Shown: in pieces, positions 1 through 7,886 of the stretch
How positions within the stretch are numbered: the stretch's first letter is position 1
Layout of the letters: each line of letters opens with the position of its first letter
Source of the DNA: CAVVUC01 sp963751395
Lineage (GTDB): Bacteria; Verrucomicrobiota; Verrucomicrobiia; Chthoniobacterales; Chthoniobacteraceae
DNA length: 64,000 bases
Direction: 5' to 3'
Assembly (NCBI GenBank): GCA_963751395.1
Contig: CAVVUC010000003.1
Span: 1 to 64,000, forward strand
Position numbers and translations under genes: made by a program
Notes under the pieces: model-generated
What the model saw: only the letters and a program-made list of their open reading frames with translations
What the model was told of the DNA's origin: nothing
The model's database searches: none

Positions 1-313
1 GGTTGTGGCTTTGGTGTCGTTCGTCATGCGCGTTTTTTAATTCGCGCCCCCTTTAGCAAACCCGGTGCCACCAGATCCCCGGCTGGCAGACAGCCACCCG
101 TTGTGCCTGCATTTCAAAGGGTTGCGTCCGCTTATTCTTTAAGCCGGAATTTCAGCGCCCACCGCCATCCTACCTTTCGGTAATTTCGCCGCTTGCAGGC
201 TACATCTTTGTAGCCAGCCGCACTGTAGCCGGCCACGTTGATGCCGGCGGGTTTTGCGAAGCCACCAGGCCGCGCCAGCGTCCGCAGCTACAGCAGATTG
301 CAGGCGGCGGCTC
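1..313. other. Left-edge stretch without a recognisable gene
   Basis: No open frame here has a convincing start or family signature. One perfect stem-loop is visible at 198-215 (7-bp arms, ggctaca and tgtagcc, 4-nt loop). It lies about 100 bp beyond the stop codon of the leftward trmO-like gene and has no T-tract, so it is a weak terminator candidate. The rest is GC-rich without pattern. Confidence 0.4.
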
Positions 314-787
314 TTACCTCCGCTCGAAGCGGTCGTCGGCTTTCGGAGCGCTCCCGGACACTTCGTTCATCCAGCCGCACCGCTGCGCGGGATGGTTGTC
401 GTATTGCGGGATGTAGGGTTTGATGTCGAGCAGCGGCGTGTCGTCGAGAATGTCCACGTCGGCGATGCGCAAGGTGTCGCCGTCAATGCCGAGCAACCGC
501 ACGCATGAGAGGCCGATCGGGTTTGGCCGGGCCGGGGCGCGCGTGGCGAACAGACCGCGCTCGACGGTGTCGCGATACGGCACGACCAGCATCTTCGCAG
601 CCGCCGCGCGATGGCACCAGAACACGAGCCAGATGCGCTCGAAGCCGGCGAGGTCTTGTAAGCCGGGAACAAACTCCGGCAACATTTTGATGTGCCCTTC
701 GACTCCGGCCGCCATGCACGGCTGGATCGGCGTGCCGGTGGCTTGTGTGAATGGCGTATGGATGCGGCCGATTTCGATGAGGTTCAT
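314..787 (-). CDS. trmO: TrmO/TsaA-family tRNA methyltransferase-like protein
   Basis: A 157-residue protein of the TsaA/TrmO (YaeB-like) beta-barrel family, whose characterised member uses SAM to N6-methylate threonylcarbamoyladenosine at tRNA position 37. The family hallmark RAPARPNPIGLS is visible at about residues 85-96, with the usual N-terminal IGRIHTPF. I chose the ATG at 787 because it overlaps the stop of the upstream gene as ATGA; a longer frame upstream lies inside that gene. It is the last gene of the leftward molybdate-transport locus, where members of this family are sometimes found. Unlike its neighbours it is intact. Confidence 0.8.
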   Translation of the reverse strand: MNLIEIGRIHTPFTQATGTPIQPCMAAGVEGHIKMLPEFVPGLQDLAGFERIWLVFWCHRAAAAKMLVVPYRDTVERGLFATRAPARPNPIGLSCVRLLGIDGDTLRIADVDILDDTPLLDIKPYIPQYDNHPAQRCGWMNEVSGSAPKADDRFERR

Positions 788-1419
788 TTTAGTTCGAGAA
801 TCGGAATGTTGCGGGCGGTGAAAATCTCCGATGGCGTGCCGTGCCGGATCATCCGGCCACTTTGCAGCACGAGAACCTTGTCGCAAAGCGCGGTGATTTC
901 CTCTGCCGAGTGAGAGACGTAAAGGATCGGGACCGCGAACTCCGCGCGAACGCGGCGCAACAGCGCGAGGCTCTTGGCTTTCAGCGCGTCATCGAGCGAG
1001 GCGGGCGGCTCGTCGAGCAGCAGCAGTCGCGGTTGTGAAAGCAGAGCCCGCGCAAGGGCGATGCGCTGCTTGACCTCCTCGAACGCGACGCGCGCGGCCC
1101 GCACCAGCAGCGGGAATGACATGATGCCGATGGCAATCACCACCGCGCGCCATGTGAAGACGATTTCGAGTCCGAATGTCTTTTCGACGAACGACCCGAC
1201 CGCACCGCGCCGCCCGAGCAGCTTGAGCAGAATCAGGCCCGTCGCGACGGGCGGCATCACGAGCGGCAGCGCGACAAGCGTTTCGACAAGCGTTTTGCCC
1301 GGCCATTTCGGGCGGGCCAGCAGCCACGCAAGCGCGGTGCCGAACGGAAGGATCATCAGCGTGCTCAGCACCGAGACGCCGAGCGTGAAGCGAATGATCT
1401 GCCACTCCTCCGGGGCCAC
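784..1419 (-). pseudogene. Internally deleted modB-modC chimera
   Basis: One open frame joins two halves of different genes. Residues 1-116 are the N-terminal half of a ModB molybdate permease: membrane segments, then the start of the cytoplasmic loop, ending VAFEEV. From residue 117 (about position 1071) it is the C-terminal part of the ModC ATPase: KQRIALARALLSQP, Walker B LLLLDEP, D-loop ASLD and the switch His in YVSHS. Missing are the second half of ModB, and the Walker A motif, Q-loop and most of the signature motif of ModC. The expected modB plus modC length is over 500 codons; 211 remain. Start is GTG. An in-frame deletion is the simplest reading, and transport activity is not expected. 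An assembly collapse cannot be excluded from sequence alone. Confidence 0.8.
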
Positions 1420-1420
1420 G

Positions 1421-1630
1421 TTAGTCCACGCCGATCATGACGCTGGAGGCTTTGATGATGGCGTAAGCAGTTTGACCCTTCTTCAACTTGAGCGAGCCGG
1501 CTCCCTCGCTGGTGATGGTGGAAACGATCTCCACTCCGGGCGCGATTTCGAGCACGTCCGGTGTGCTGACGGGCCCTTTCTTGACGGTTTTGATTTTTCC
1601 TTTGAGGACGTTGCGGGCGCTGATTTCCAT
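1421..1630 (-). CDS. mop: Molybdenum-pterin-binding (Mop) domain protein
   Basis: A 69-residue single Mop (TOBE-like) domain, the size of free-standing molbindins that bind molybdate or tungstate in the cytoplasm. It starts MEISARNVLKGKI and contains EIAPGVEIVSTIT and a late AYAIIKASSVMIG, the usual pattern. Its TAA lies one base before the GTG of the modB-modC chimera, and modA is upstream, so it sits inside the mod locus. It is intact although both flanking transporter genes are broken, so it could still serve as a small molybdate buffer. Confidence 0.85.
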   Translation of the reverse strand: MEISARNVLKGKIKTVKKGPVSTPDVLEIAPGVEIVSTITSEGAGSLKLKKGQTAYAIIKASSVMIGVD

Positions 1631-1672
1631 AAGATTTCCGGTCTGTGGATTTCGGTTTGCAAGCCGGAGAGT

Positions 1673-2464
1673 TCACTTTTTTTCTTCGGCTGGCAAGAGG
1701 ATGAAGCCCCGGCGGACAAAGACTTCTCCAGCCCCGGGGCCCGCGAGGTGTTCGAGAAACTTCCGGGCCGCCTCCGGCTGCTTTGAATCCTTCACCAGCG
1801 CCAGTGGGTAACTGATCTTCGGGCCGTCTTTCGCGGCCACTTCAAATGCGACTTTTACCTTTTCCAAATGGCGGCGTCGGTCTTGTAAACGATGCCCGCA
1901 TCGACGTTCCCCGATTCGACGGCGGCCAGCACCGCGCGGACATTTTCGCACGGCACAACCTTCGCTTTCACGGCGGGCCACAGTTCCAGCTTCGTGAGAT
2001 ACTCCTTCGAGTAAGTGCCGGCGGGAACGGTCGCCCAGCGCGATGCGCTTCGCGCCCGGCGATGCCAGATCCTTGGGCGAAGCGATGGCGGGTGAACTGT
2101 CGGCTGCCGTCACGATGACGAGCAGGTTCGAAAGCAGGCTCCGTCGCGTTTCTTTCATGATCAGGCCCTTCTTTTCCAACGCATCCATCCTGGCCTCGTC
2201 TGCGGAGAAAAAATGTCCGCAGGCGCGCCTTCCTCGATCTGTCGGGCCAGCGGGCCGGATGCGGCGAAGTTGAACACAATCTTGTCGCCGGTCTTTTTTC
2301 GTAGGCGGCGGCAATTTCCTTAAGCGAATCCGTGAGGCTGGCGGCCGCGAAGACACAGACTTCGGCGGCGCGAAGACACAGACTTCGGCGGCGCGAAGAT
2401 TGGAAGCCGGCAGCGCGGTTGCGAGCAGCAGGCCAACGGATAGAGAACGGATGATGTTTTTCAT
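1673..2464 (-). pseudogene. modA: modA, molybdate-binding protein, multiply frameshifted
   Basis: The true start is the ATG at 2464, giving a signal peptide (MKNIIRSLSVGLLLATALPA) and then AAEVCVFA. The reading frame is then lost and regained several times. A 23-bp tandem duplication (2348-2393) shifts it first. Single missing bases in an A run (about 2294) and a T run (about 2210), a deletion after RIALGD near 2037 and a missing A near 1863 follow. Pieces typical of ModA are readable in different frames: ADIFFSADEARMDALE, KDLASPGAKRIALGD, GIVYKTDAAIW, and the C-terminal KISYPLALVKDSKQPEAARKF. As written, the gene cannot make a full periplasmic binding protein. Confidence 0.8.
2348..2393. repeat. 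23-bp perfect tandem duplication inside modA
   Basis: The unit at 2348-2370 (starting cgaagacacagac) is repeated exactly at 2371-2393. Because 23 is not a multiple of three, the second copy shifts the modA reading frame right after the signal peptide. With one copy removed, the frame reads AEVCVFAAASLTDSLKEI, the normal ModA N-terminus, so the duplication is the lesion. Confidence 0.9.
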
Positions 2465-2571
2465 GGCAGTATGGTTTGCGTTGGTGAGTTGATGCTCATC
2501 GTTAAGCACTAAAAAAAGCGGGATGCGAGTCAACCGTAAGCGGGTCACCGAGCGCCTATTGACATTCACGT

Positions 2572-2609
2572 TCATAAACGTCGTATCCCCCATTCTCTGA
2601 CGTTTATGA
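2572..2609. promoter_or_regulatory. 11-bp inverted repeat upstream of modA
   Basis: Perfect arms tcataaacgtc (2572-2582) and gacgtttatga (2599-2609) are separated by 16 bp, 108-145 bp upstream of the modA start. The position fits an operator, but the sequence does not resemble the known ModE box. It also borders the IS66 remnant, so it could be part of that element's end. Confidence 0.3.
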
Positions 2610-2721
2610 CGCAGCCTTGAGGGGAGGGCGTTGCCGGGATTTGGCCCAGGCTTCGGGGGTCACGTCCTTGATCTGCCAGTTGGTCCTTTTTGGCAGGCGG
2701 GTAAGGACGTCGTGCAGGTAG
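2604..2721 (-). pseudogene. C-terminal fragment of IS66 TnpC transposase
   Basis: The last 39 or so codons read GYLHDVLTRLPKRTNWQIKDV followed by TPEAWAK and a stop. This is the typical IS66-family TnpC C-terminus, and the Y-L-x-D-V-L-T-R-L-P motif is diagnostic. The fragment is cut at 2722 by the end of the inserted IS1634-like element. Its upstream continuation is found beyond that element at 4478-4740. Confidence 0.65.
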
Positions 2722-4477
2722 CCCGACTTTCGCAACTGGGGAGGAAGACCAGCGATTTTCAGCCCTCCGAGGCCCGCCGACCCGCATAAATACAGGGGGT
2801 TGGTTTCAAAAGTGCGCTGAGGGGAGACCCAGGCTCTTCCCAACATGATTTTTGTGACTACCATGCGAAGGCGTCATGTATTTGAAATGCAATCGGCGCA
2901 GAAAAGACGGCAAGGAACACCGCTATTGGAGCATCATGGAAAACCGGCGGTGCGCCGGGGGGAAGATGATCCAGCGGCCGGTATTGTATCTTGGGGAAAT
3001 CAACGACAGCCAGCGCGAGGCTTGGATTCGCACCATTGAGGTCTTCGACCAGGAGCGCGGCGAACAGGGCAGCCTGGCGCTGTTCAGTTCGGATCGGGAG
3101 ATCCCCGCGACGGTGGCCGACGCGGTCGGGGTGAGGCTCTCGGAGTTCGTGCTCAAGCGTCCGCGCCAGTGGGGGGCGTGCTGGCTGTTCACCGAGCTGT
3201 GGGGGCAGTTGGGGCTGCGGGAGTTCTGGCGCGAGAAGCTGGGGTGCTCGCGCGAGGGCACCGATTGGGAACATGCGCTGGAGGTGTTGGTGGCCGGCCG
3301 GCTCATTGCTCCCGGCAGCGAATGGCACCTGCACCGCCACTGGTATGCCAACACGGCGATGGGCGATCTGCTCGGCGAGGACGACGCGATTGCGGCCAAG
3401 GACAAGCTCTACCGCACGCTCGATCTGCTTCTGGAGCACAAGGGGAAGCTTTTCGATCACCTCACCGCGAAATGGAAAGACCTCTTCGGGGTCCAATACG
3501 AGGTCCTGCTCTACGACCTGACGAGCACGTATTTTGAGAGCGATCCGCCGGAGGAAAAAACCGGGCTGCGCCGCTTCGGATACTCGCGCGACAAACGTTC
3601 CGACTGCGTGCAGGTGGTCATTGCCTTGATCGTGACTCCCGAGGGCTTTCCGCTGGCTTACGAAGTGCTGCCGGGCAACACGGCGGACAATCTGGTGGGG
3701 ACGCCCAAAGGCCGGGCAGGCCAAAAGCGACTCGCCCGCCGGCTGGCGACTGGTGGAGGCCGGGGTCAGCCCGGAGGGCAAACTCGCTTGCTCCCTGCGC
3801 AAAAAGAAACTGCGGGAAGCCCGTCGCCGCGAAGGCCGCTACCCGTTCGACTCCGCTCAGGGCAGGCTCTGCTTCGCAGCAACCTCTGCGACAAAGACCC
3901 CGCCGTGCTCTGGGGGCTCTACATGCTGCTCACCCAAATCGAAGAAGCCTTCCGCAACCTCAAAGGCGACCTCTCCGTGCGGCCCATCCACCACCAGCTT
4001 GACCACCGCATCGAGGCCCACATCTTCGTCGCGTTCCTGGCCTGTTGCGTTGATGCCTTCGCCTCCCGGCTCCGGCACCCTTCGGGCTGCCTGCGGCAGT
4101 CTGTCTCAGGGCCTCCCGGCCCCTCGGCTCACGTGACCCTGCGGCACCGCCTGCGCAAACACGCCCCGGGACTCACCCCGCGCGCGGTGATCGAAAAACT
4201 GGCAACCATCCAGATGCTCGACGCTTACTTCCCCACAACCGACGGGCGATGCCTGATCTTCGCCCGATACACCCAGCCCGAAAAAGACCACCGCATGCTC
4301 CTGGATTTGCTCGGCCTCCAACTCCCTGCCCAAAAGCCGCCGCGTATCACCGCTGACTTGAAACTTATCAAAACCCAAGCGGAATCCATCCCGGCTCTGT
4401 AGGGGAGACCTTTGAATTGCCTGATCTGATTATCAGCAACTTGCGCGATCACCTTCCCCCCAGTTGCGAAAGTCGGG
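2722..4477 (+). mobile_element. IS1634/IS4-type insertion sequence, degenerate
   Basis: Bounded by 20-bp inverted repeats: cccgactttcgcaactgggg at 2722-2741 and its complement at 4458-4477. The 1.75-kb element carries one transposase gene and is inserted inside an IS66 remnant. Whole TnpC residues are missing across the junction, and I see no clean target-site duplication, so insertion came with, or was followed by, a deletion of IS66 sequence. Confidence 0.75.
2876..4402 (+). pseudogene. IS1634-type DDE transposase, deleted and frameshifted
   Basis: The frame begins like IS1634-family transposases (RRRKDGKEHRYWSIMENRR). It holds the first catalytic block (YDLTSTYFESDPPEE), the VLPGNTADN block and the C-terminal EEAFRNLKGDLSVRPIHH block with its Glu. 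Between GNTADN and VGTPKGR the family segment with the second Asp is missing. Around 3710-3880 the normal frame (RLVEAGVSPEGKLACSLRKKK) is out of phase, and two foreign insertions are visible, at about 3846-3870 and about 4048-4125. The 508 codons stay open by chance or by compensating indels, but the enzyme cannot be active. Confidence 0.75.
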
Positions 4478-4740
4478 ATAGGAACCGCGCGGGTTCATAG
4501 TCAAGCTGCTCGCTGACCTCCGCTCCAATGAAGCGCCAGGAGTCCGGCGAGGCTTTCACGGCGTCGGGCTCAATCACTTCTTCGACAACGGGTATGTCGG
4601 AAGGCCAGCGTTCCTGCCTGCGACTAACCCGGTGTAATCGGCCCTTGCAAGGGTTCGCCTCCGCTTCCTGGGAGGCGACTGCTTTTCCCAGCTCTTGCGT
4701 TTCCTGCTACAGTTGAAGAAGCAGTTCCAGTTGCTTGGGA
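4478..4740 (-). pseudogene. Central fragment of IS66 TnpC
   Basis: On the minus strand 4478-4600 reads DIPVVEEVIEPD, ASPDSWRFIGAEVSEQLDY and EPARFL, the middle of IS66 TnpC just before its catalytic domain, then stops at the IS1634-like element. Upstream (4600-4740) the frame is disturbed, with leucine- and glutamine-rich remains of the N-terminal region. The catalytic core that should follow is absent on either side of the insertion. Confidence 0.6.
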
Positions 4741-4968
4741 TCAACCTTCTCGCTCCTGGCTCCAAAGATGCGGCGCACCAGGGCGTCGCTTCTGAATCCA
4801 GGAAGCCAACGTCGGATACTTCACCCCGATGAACCCGGCAAACTTCGTCCCGCTCATCCCGCTGCGCTCGAACTCATCAAGCAACGCTTCGCGCCGATCG
4901 CCCGGCGTCTGCACCCGCCCTCGCGAGTCCGTCTTCAAAATCTGGTCTCCCAGCATCGTATTCGTCAT
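4741..4968 (-). CDS. IS66 accessory protein TnpA-like
   Basis: 75 residues with the IS66 TnpA signature: RVQTPGDRREALLDEFER and SGMSGTKFAGFIGVKYPTL then ASWIQKRR, a small helix-turn-helix protein encoded ahead of tnpB and tnpC. It is intact, but there is no TnpB and TnpC is in pieces, so it is an orphan relic of the IS66 element. Confidence 0.7.
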   Translation of the reverse strand: MTNTMLGDQILKTDSRGRVQTPGDRREALLDEFERSGMSGTKFAGFIGVKYPTLASWIQKRRPGAPHLWSQEREG

Positions 4969-5214
4969 AGCCCCTCTGCTATGACGGTTCTCACGCCCTC
5001 TGACTAGTGGCGCTCCATGGATCGCTTACGATCAACCCATCCCTTCAACTCTCCGCCTGAATCCTTGGCAACTCCCTGCCTGTCCTTGATTCCCTCTCCT
5101 GCCGGACTCGACGGTTCGCCACCAAAGCAATGACCCACATCGCAAATGGTCACATGGATCCCGAGCAAGCCGACAAGATCATGGAATTCCCCCTTCATTG
5201 GTTTCCAACCTGCA
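4969..5214. other. Gap between the IS66 remnant and the rhomboid gene
   Basis: No recognisable family. The minus strand has an open stretch reading MKGEFHDLVGLLGIHV and TICDVGHCFGGEPSSP, which looks protein-like but has no clear start and matches nothing I know. It may be a relic associated with the IS66 right end, whose exact terminus I could not fix. Confidence 0.3.
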
Positions 5215-6117
5215 TCATCGCACCGCGAACACCCACGCCGCGACCAGACTGGCCGGAGCAAGCACCGCAAGGAGTCGTTCAACAAGCGGCGGTGTGCGTT
5301 CTTTGAGCCGCAGCAAAACAGCAATCGCCCCGACCGCGTTCCCCGCGATGAACCCCCAGAAGTGCGCCATGTAATCGGTGTGCTCGTCGCCGACGCCGAG
5401 GTAGGCCAGAAAGCTGAACCCCGCGCCGATCGGCAGGATGATTTCCCATGAACGCACCTTGCGCCGCGCTGCCAGGACGGCGGCGATCTGACACGCAACG
5501 AGAATGCCGAGCGCGCCGAACACTGCGGTCGATGCGCCGATGGAAAGATGCGCCTCGCCCCGCCAGCCCCAGGCGTTCAGGCAATTCCCCAGCGCGCCGG
5601 TCAACAAAACCGCGGTCCAGGTCAGCCCCGTGCCAAGCATCGGCAGCAGGAATGCGGCGAAAAGCAGGCCGACTGCGATGTTGGCGCAGAGATGCGCGAG
5701 GTCCGCGTGCAAGGTCAGCGCAGTCACGGCGCGCCACCATTCGCGATTGCGCAGAATTGCTTCGCTCGAAGCCTCTCCCTTTTCAATCCACCACGGCGGT
5801 GCGTTTTGTTGGACAAGAAAGAAGATGCCCATCACCCATGCGAACACGAACAGCGAAACGCCCGACATTTTTTCCGCTGGCGGCTCGATCCGCTGAGCAG
5901 GCCGGCTGCGCGCCTCGGCTTCGAATTTCTCCAGTTCGCGCGCGACCTCGTCGCGATGCCGGCTCTCGACGCAGAGCACGTATTCGTCGCCCTCTCGAAA
6001 CAGCCAGTAACCAAACCCGAGCGACAACACCACCAGCGACCGCTCGTTTGCCTCGGTCATCAACGCATAGCGGCCGACCTCGATCAGTTCGCGCGTCTCG
6101 CGCCTTTCGTCGGTCAT
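5215..6117 (-). CDS. Rhomboid-family intramembrane serine protease
   Basis: 300 residues: a soluble N-terminal part (about 1-105) and then a six- or seven-helix rhomboid domain. Rhomboid landmarks are visible in order: the HADLAHLCANIAVG segment (His and Asn of the oxyanion region), the nucleophile Ser in GASTAVFGALG, and the general-base His in YMAHFWGFIAGNAVGA. It should cleave transmembrane substrates within the inner membrane; the substrate is unknown. The next gene upstream (stop at 6151) points the same way 33 bp off. The N-terminal domain resembles those of verrucomicrobial rhomboids but is not assigned. Confidence 0.85.
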   Translation of the reverse strand: MTDERRETRELIEVGRYALMTEANERSLVVLSLGFGYWLFREGDEYVLCVESRHRDEVARELEKFEAEARSRPAQRIEPPAEKMSGVSLFVFAWVMGIFFLVQQNAPPWWIEKGEASSEAILRNREWWRAVTALTLHADLAHLCANIAVGLLFAAFLLPMLGTGLTWTAVLLTGALGNCLNAWGWRGEAHLSIGASTAVFGALGILVACQIAAVLAARRKVRSWEIILPIGAGFSFLAYLGVGDEHTDYMAHFWGFIAGNAVGAIAVLLRLKERTPPLVERLLAVLAPASLVAAWVFAVR

Positions 6118-6150
6118 CTTCTCGCTAAAATCGAGCAGGCGGCCATCGGT

Positions 6151-7215
6151 TTACTTCCGTGTCGCCAGCAGCAGGTTGGCCGTCTTCGGATTCCACGCAT
6201 AGCCCGCGCCGAAATCGAGCGGCTTCTGCGCGATTCGGGAATACACGGCCGCCATTTCCGGCTGATAATGCTGTTTGAAAAGATCGAGCGGCGGGGCATA
6301 GGCGCCGTAGAAGCGCATGCTCCATTTCCCTGCATCGAAGTAACGCAGTGGAATGCCGGAGTCGTCCTGGAGAATGATCCTGCTGCCATCGAGGATCGCA
6401 TTGCGGATCGTTGAAAAATCGCCCGTGTGCATCAGATACGACGCGGCTTTCACGTAGGTCGCGTAAATGTTGGCACCCCTCAAAAAGGCCAGGAAACCGC
6501 CGTTGCCGCGCAGCGCCCCGTCCGAGAGATCCACAGAATAGTAGAACAGCACCCGCTCGCGCGTCTCGCCCGCATGCGAAAAGCGAATCTCCACGCCGCG
6601 ATGCAGTTGTGTGACACTGCGGATGGAGTTGTTCCCGCGCGCCAGCATGATGTAGAGGATCGGCAGCGTGCCGCTGAGCGAGTTCGCAGCAAGGCCGACC
6701 CGCATCTCTTTCGTCACGAAATATCCGGCCTTGAACAGCGTCGCGAACGAACTCTCCAGGCCATCGAGCGCGGCGCCGAGCGACCGGATTTTCCCCGTGG
6801 CCGGAATATCACCGACCGGCTCCAGTCCACACATAATGTAGGTGGAAGCGCGCGGGAAAAAATTGCTCATGTAGATGAAGTCCGGCCCGCTGAACGGGTA
6901 GAAAACCGTTCCCGAACCCGACGGCAGTTCCGCAGCGCCCCATGCCCGGACCTTTTGCATGCGCAGCGCATCGAAGCGCGCCCATTTCAGATCCATGCTC
7001 GACGCGTAACGCTGCCACTCTCCGGCCGATGCCAGGCTCGCGAGAAACGAACTCTGCTGCGGTTGCATCCCGGCGAGGAACCTCGCCATGTCGTTTGGCG
7101 AGGCATCGGACGGCACCGCCTTCGCTGCCGGAACATTGACCTGGGCAGCGATGCGCGGGGAACCCAAAAGCGAGACAAGAACGGCCAACACGATACCGGA
7201 AGCAAAATGTTTCAT
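6151..7215 (-). CDS. Secreted protein of unknown function
   Basis: The start at 7215 (MKHFASG) gives a classical signal peptide with core IVLAVLVSLLG and a cleavage site around RIAAQ. The mature part (about 330 residues) is rich in aromatic and small residues, with FLAGMQPQQSSFLASLA, a YPFSGPDFIYMSNFFPRA segment and no catalytic motif I recognise. Its ATG overlaps the stop of a short biotin-synthase-like fragment upstream (ATGA), suggesting it was or is co-transcribed with it. Periplasmic or surface location is inferred. Confidence 0.7.
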   Translation of the reverse strand: MKHFASGIVLAVLVSLLGSPRIAAQVNVPAAKAVPSDASPNDMARFLAGMQPQQSSFLASLASAGEWQRYASSMDLKWARFDALRMQKVRAWGAAELPSGSGTVFYPFSGPDFIYMSNFFPRASTYIMCGLEPVGDIPATGKIRSLGAALDGLESSFATLFKAGYFVTKEMRVGLAANSLSGTLPILYIMLARGNNSIRSVTQLHRGVEIRFSHAGETRERVLFYYSVDLSDGALRGNGGFLAFLRGANIYATYVKAASYLMHTGDFSTIRNAILDGSRIILQDDSGIPLRYFDAGKWSMRFYGAYAPPLDLFKQHYQPEMAAVYSRIAQKPLDFGAGYAWNPKTANLLLATRK

Positions 7216-7367
7216 AAGCGAATATGCCGGAAACATTCGTCTTTTGGCCCGCTCCCTGCAAGGCGGACCCCGCCGCCTTTCCAGTGTTCGAGGTAAACTT
7301 TTCGGCTGCGATCGATCAACTCGAACAGCGGTGTGTCGTAGATTTTTTGCAGATCGTCGAGCTTCAT
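7212..7367 (-). pseudogene. N-terminal fragment resembling biotin synthase BioB
   Basis: From the ATG at 7367 the minus strand reads MKLDDLQKIYDTPLFELI, then RSRKVYLEHWKGG, the pattern of the BioB N-terminus before the radical-SAM cysteines. It then runs into unrelated sequence and stops after 51 codons. The CxxxCxxC cluster and everything after it are missing. BioB makes biotin, the cofactor of the decarboxylase encoded just to the right. The identification rests on a short stretch and is tentative. Confidence 0.4.
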
Positions 7368-7410
7368 GGGGTTAGGAAACTAGGATTTGGAACAACAGGA
7401 AAGCGGGAAA

Positions 7411-7547
7411 AGTGACGAATGACGAAACCCGAATGACGAATGACGAATGAAAACCGAATGGCCAAATGACGAAGCCTCCGGTCGGCACATATTCGTCATT
7501 CTGGCTTCGTCATTATTTCGTCATTCGTCATTCGTCATTCGTCATTC
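7411..7547. repeat. Hairpin-forming gaatgac repeat element
   Basis: Several head-to-tail copies of gaatgac/gacgaat at 7411-7450 face the reverse complement (tcattcgtcattcgtcattc) at 7521-7547 across about 70 bp. The whole can fold into a long imperfect hairpin. A related element lies at 39484-39588. It contains no gene. Confidence 0.7.
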
Positions 7548-7886
7548 CTTCAGTTCACCCACTTGCCATTCGGGCTTGAGAACGATCGGGCTTTGCGAGG
7601 ACGGTGGAACAATCAATCTCGGAAGCGGCCGATCAATTCTCACCATCGGCAGCGGGAGCGCGCAGAGAGGAAAATCCGCCCACCCGCGCAGAATGCCAAG
7701 ATCGGTGTCGCATTTTACAATATTGGTCTGTGCTTGCAGGCATGAACACGGTTCTATAGACGACTGTGCAAACCGTGGCCTCCATCAAGAAAACCTCGAA
7801 TTACCGTTCGCCCGTCGCGCGGAATGCCCGGTTTCCCGGGCTTGCCGGTCACCGGCTGCCGCCGTGGAGAGTTTAAGGAGAATTTG
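7548..7886. other. Leader region of the oad genes
   Basis: About 340 bp without a recognisable gene. It ends in a strong ribosome-binding site (aaggag at about 7875-7880) eight bases before the oadB ATG at 7887. Promoters probably lie here, but I could not single out convincing -35/-10 boxes. Confidence 0.4.

Noticed and set aside
2604..2864. A complete small gene next to the IS element
   Set aside because: Only its last 40 or so codons resemble a protein (IS66 TnpC end); the first half is the terminal repeat region of the inserted element.
7411..7547. Possible CRISPR-like repeat run
   Set aside because: Units are 7-9 bp and head to tail without spacers, and the second half is the reverse complement of the first; it is a hairpin element.
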